From positions 1 to 32,112 of the forward strand of contig CAMATX010000026.1 in NCBI GenBank assembly GCA_945861345.1: a stretch of 32,112 nucleotides of DNA, written 5' to 3'. The notes beneath the pieces are model-generated. The model did not search any database. It saw only the letters and a list, made by a program, of their open reading frames with translations, and was not told the origin of the DNA. The translations under genes and the position numbers were made by a program. This stretch comes from Comamonas sp. lk. GTDB taxonomy: Bacteria; Pseudomonadota; Gammaproteobacteria; Burkholderiales; Burkholderiaceae_C. Of this stretch, positions 30,124 to 32,112 are shown piece after piece; position 1 is the stretch's first letter; every line of letters starts with the position of its first letter.

Positions 30124-30966
30124 ATGAGCGTTCACACACTGCACCCTTCCCCGTTTTGGGCCGACTGCGGTACCACGCACTTCCAAAGCCTGCGCGATCG
30201 CGGCACGATTGCCGATGTTATTGCAGTGCTGCCGGTGGCCGCAACCGAGCAGCATGGCCCGCATTTGCCTCTGAAAGTCGATACCGCCATCGTGGACGGC
30301 GTCATCGCCGCCGCACTAGCGAGCATGGCGCCCCTGTCGCAAGCCCTGTTTTTGCCCACCCAGGCGGTGGGTTTTAGCCCCGAACATGCGCGGTTTGCCG
30401 GCACCTTAACGCTCAAAGCGAAGACCGTCCTGCGCCTGTGGACCGATATTGGCGACAGCATCGCCGCCACCGGGGTGCGCAAGATGCTGATTTTTAACGC
30501 GCACGGCGGGCAGGCCAACTTCATGGACATCGTGGCGCGCGACCTGCGCGCGCGCCACCGCATGCTGGTCTACACCGCCAATTGGTATGGGCTGCCGCTG
30601 GAATCGCCCCAGGGCGAGGATCTAAATGCTTTGTTTTCGCCCCAGGAGCAGCGCTTTGGAGTGCACGCGGGGGCTGTCGAAACCTCTCTCATGCTGGCCT
30701 TGGACGGGCAGCGCGTAGACCAGGGCGCTGTGGCCAATTTCCCGTCCACTGCCCAAGAGCGTGCCAAAAGCTTTGAGATACTGGGCAATGGCCGCTCCGC
30801 CAAGATGGCCTGGCAGATCCAGGACTACAACCCCAGCGGAGCCGTGGGGGACGCCAGTGCGGCGACGGCTGACAAGGGCCGCCAACTTTTGGATGCGGCG
30901 GGCCGCGCGCTGGCCCAACTGCTGGCCGAGATGCAGGCCCTGCCCTTGAGCACGCTCGTCGATTAG
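30124..30966 (+). CDS. Creatininase family amidohydrolase
   Basis: This 280-residue protein belongs to the creatininase fold, metal-dependent enzymes that cleave amide or peptide bonds. Metal-binding or catalytic motifs are ATEQHGPHLPL (E42, H44 and H47 region), the following VDTAI aspartate, NAHGGQ (H127) and AGAVETS (E186). The substrate is unknown. Family members include creatininase, the FAPy deformylase ArfB and the mycofactocin peptidase MftE. The reading frame is open well upstream, but ATG 30124 directly after the radical SAM stop gives the proper N-terminus. The end lies 28 nt from the convergent histidine phosphatase gene. Confidence 0.9.
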   Translation: MSVHTLHPSPFWADCGTTHFQSLRDRGTIADVIAVLPVAATEQHGPHLPLKVDTAIVDGVIAAALASMAPLSQALFLPTQAVGFSPEHARFAGTLTLKAKTVLRLWTDIGDSIAATGVRKMLIFNAHGGQANFMDIVARDLRARHRMLVYTANWYGLPLESPQGEDLNALFSPQEQRFGVHAGAVETSLMLALDGQRVDQGAVANFPSTAQERAKSFEILGNGRSAKMAWQIQDYNPSGAVGDASAATADKGRQLLDAAGRALAQLLAEMQALPLSTLVD

Positions 30967-30994
30967 CTGCGGGCCAAGGTTGCAAATCAACCCA

Positions 30995-31663
30995 TTAGGC
31001 GTACGTAATCCAAGACTGTAAGTCTGCCTCGTCCAGGTGCGGCAGGGTGTTGTAGGTGAGCAAGGCCAAGCGTTTGGGGTTGAAGTCCAGCTCGGTGACA
31101 GAGGTGTTGCGGATTCGGAAGTTGAGCTCTACCGAGGTTTGCGCCGGCGCGCCCAGGAGCGTGCTGACGATGGTCGATATCGGCCCCCCGCTGCTTACCA
31201 CCAAGACATTGCCCTCAAACTGACTGCGAATGTGGTCCATGGCCCCCATAACACCCGCTACGAAGTCCGGGTAAAGGGGCATTCCTTTGGGCTCGGACTT
31301 ACCCTGGATCCAGTGGTGCAAGGCCCCGCGCAACAGGCGAAAGTGGTGGCGGTACAGCTCGGGCGTGTCGGGCGCGGGCAAGGGCGCCGGGTGAATTGCG
31401 TCAATGAGCGCATGGCTATCATATTCATTCAACCCGGGCCACGCCAAGGTCTTGTGCTCCGTCCCTGCGCCTCGCTCGATTGCACTAAGCGTTTGCTCGT
31501 GACGCCGCAAAGTGCCCCGAAGCGCCGCACTGAATCGAATGCCCTTGCGCTGAAAATAGGCCCCTAGACGCTCCCCTTGTTGGACGCCAAGTGCGCTCAG
31601 GTTGTCATAGTCAGCCTGCCCGAACGATGCTTGGCCGTGTCTCACAAGATAGATTTGTCCCAT
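30995..31663 (-). CDS. Histidine phosphatase (phosphoglycerate mutase-like) family protein
   Basis: This 222-residue protein begins MGQIYLVRHGQASFGQADYDNLSALG, containing the RHG box with the phospho-accepting histidine near residue 9. An arginine and a glutamate in the RRHEQTLSAI helix and a second histidine segment (VLVVSSGGPISTIVSTLLG) follow; the last shows SGG where many relatives have SHG, so the second catalytic histidine may be replaced. ATG 31663 is chosen because it starts right before the conserved strand; a TTG at 31681 would add six residues. Substrate is unknown. It is oriented toward the creatininase gene and away from the rRNA promoter region. Confidence 0.88.
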   Translation of the reverse strand: MGQIYLVRHGQASFGQADYDNLSALGVQQGERLGAYFQRKGIRFSAALRGTLRRHEQTLSAIERGAGTEHKTLAWPGLNEYDSHALIDAIHPAPLPAPDTPELYRHHFRLLRGALHHWIQGKSEPKGMPLYPDFVAGVMGAMDHIRSQFEGNVLVVSSGGPISTIVSTLLGAPAQTSVELNFRIRNTSVTELDFNPKRLALLTYNTLPHLDEADLQSWITYA

Positions 31664-31778
31664 AGCCCCATTGGATCTCAATTGACTGGGCGCCTTTGTC
31701 TAAGGGGAGACAGTTCCCTGCACCTCCTCCACGAAGGTGCAGGGCTATCAAGCTTCCACACAAATTTTTTCAGAAATA
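31664..31778. other. Spacer between phosphatase gene and rRNA promoter region
   Basis: The whole stretch 31664-32112 (449 nt) has no credible protein gene. This part contains the hairpin at 31716-31744 and an AT-rich tract (31761-31780) that fits an UP element for the first promoter. Any promoter for the phosphatase gene must lie here on the minus strand; none is convincing. Confidence 0.6.
31716..31744. other. Perfect 10-bp hairpin upstream of rRNA promoters
   Basis: CCCTGCACCT (31716-31725) and AGGTGCAGGG (31735-31744) are exact inverted repeats with a 9-nt loop. No T-tract follows on either strand, so it is not a standard intrinsic terminator. It could be a transcription roadblock, a leader structure of the phosphatase mRNA, or a protein-binding site. 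Confidence 0.55.
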
Positions 31779-31808
31779 TTGGAGCAAAGGCAAAAATAGT
31801 GTCATAAT
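31779..31808 (+). promoter_or_regulatory. Putative rRNA operon promoter P1
   Basis: A -10 element CATAAT (31803-31808) is preceded 18 nt upstream by TTGGAG (31779-31784), a weak -35, and by an AT-rich stretch that could be an UP element. The sequence after the -10 (CGAGGGCTTCGG) is GC-rich, a discriminator type seen at stringently controlled rRNA promoters. The same GAGGGCTTCG is repeated at the second promoter 109 nt downstream. Confidence 0.55.
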
Positions 31809-31889
31809 CGAGGGCTTCGGTCCTGAGACCTAAGTCGCTAAAGCAAGCCCAAACAGGCAAGCAGATTGAAAATAAATTTCAAAAATAGC

Positions 31890-31917
31890 GGGACAGCTAG
31901 AAAAGCTGTTCTATAGT
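31890..31917 (+). promoter_or_regulatory. Putative rRNA operon promoter P2
   Basis: GGGACA (31890-31895, 4 of 6 matches) and TATAGT (31912-31917, 5 of 6 matches) are spaced by 16 nt. The A/T-rich run at 31867-31887 could be an UP element. The discriminator AGAGGGCTTCGC shares the 10-mer GAGGGCTTCG with P1. Confidence 0.6.
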
Positions 31918-31928
31918 AGAGGGCTTCG

Positions 31929-32112
31929 CTGATCGCAGCAAAGCAAAAAAAGCAGAAGCTTTTAGTTCATTAAAAACTTACAGCCGATAAGCGTGGGCGT
32001 TTGAAGGCGATTGCCAAGTTCTTTGGAACTTAGCTTTAATTAGCTAACAAACGCTCATGAAGTAATAGATGTGGAAATCAGAGATGAAATTCACGTCGAT
32101 TCCAATTTATGA
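31929..32112 (+). ncRNA. Leader of a 16S rRNA precursor (16S gene outside window)
   Basis: The stretch contains ACAGCCGATAAGCGTGGGCG, which I recall from rRNA leaders and spacers of Burkholderiales. A 12-bp stem with two G-T pairs is formed by 31992-32003 and 32048-32059. Inside it lie AAGTTC/GAACTT (32016-32021 with 32026-32031) and TAGCT/AGCTA stems. The AGTTCTTTGGA run resembles a boxA antitermination element. Another partial inverted repeat (TGGAA at 32072, TTCCA at 32100) may begin the 16S processing stem. The mature 16S start is not in the window. Confidence 0.65.

Noticed and set aside
32060-32112. Start of the 16S rRNA gene
   Set aside because: The conserved AGAGTTTGAT-type 5' region of 16S is not present before the window ends; only leader sequence is visible.

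Overview
The window looks like a chromosomal segment of a betaproteobacterium, most likely Burkholderiales and probably Comamonadaceae. This rests on the sequence style of RpoB, RpoC and HemE, the rsmB-DUF4390-ntrY-ntrX gene order, and a compact pilGHIJ-chpA operon. It also rests on an rRNA leader at the right edge that resembles those of this group as I remember them. No database search was run. The content is almost entirely core genome: I see no insertion sequence, prophage, CRISPR array, tRNA or integrase.

Region 1 (1-9398) is the end of the ribosomal protein/RNA polymerase operon: the rplJ 3' end, rplL, rpoB and rpoC. A structured 279-nt gap separates rplL from rpoB, and a strong intrinsic terminator follows rpoC.

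Region 2 (9415-14851) is a tightly packed plus-strand run: a divergent LemA-like membrane protein, rsmB (16S rRNA m5C methyltransferase), a secreted DUF4390 protein, an NtrY-type sensor kinase and a short NtrX-like response regulator. The regulator has a receiver and a Fis-type helix-turn-helix but no AAA+ sigma-54 activation domain.

Region 3 (14860-16973, minus strand) holds hemE (uroporphyrinogen decarboxylase) followed by a metallo-beta-lactamase-fold hydrolase 20 nt downstream. A 221-nt intergenic region separates hemE from the divergent pil-chp operon and contains possible overlapping divergent promoters.

Region 4 (17195-25936) is the Pil-Chp chemosensory operon controlling type IV pili (twitching, surface sensing): two single-domain response regulators (PilG, PilH), a CheW-like adaptor (PilI), a transducer (PilJ) and a 1703-residue hybrid CheA-like kinase (ChpA) with three recognisable HPt domains, a CheW domain and a C-terminal receiver. 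Methyltransferase (PilK) and methylesterase (ChpB) genes are absent from the cluster and from the window.

Region 5 (25933-31663) holds dsbD and a DUF167 gene on the minus strand, then a B12-binding-type radical SAM gene and a creatininase-family hydrolase gene 11 nt apart on the plus strand, then a histidine phosphatase gene on the minus strand.

Region 6 (31664-32112) has no protein gene. It contains a perfect 10-bp hairpin, two promoter-like elements that share a GAGGGCTTCG discriminator, and a structured leader. I read this as the promoter and leader of an rRNA operon whose 16S gene starts just beyond the window. No clear novel system was found. The best candidates for follow-up are the AAA-less NtrX-like regulator, the radical SAM/creatininase pair and the terminator-leader overlap after rpoC.
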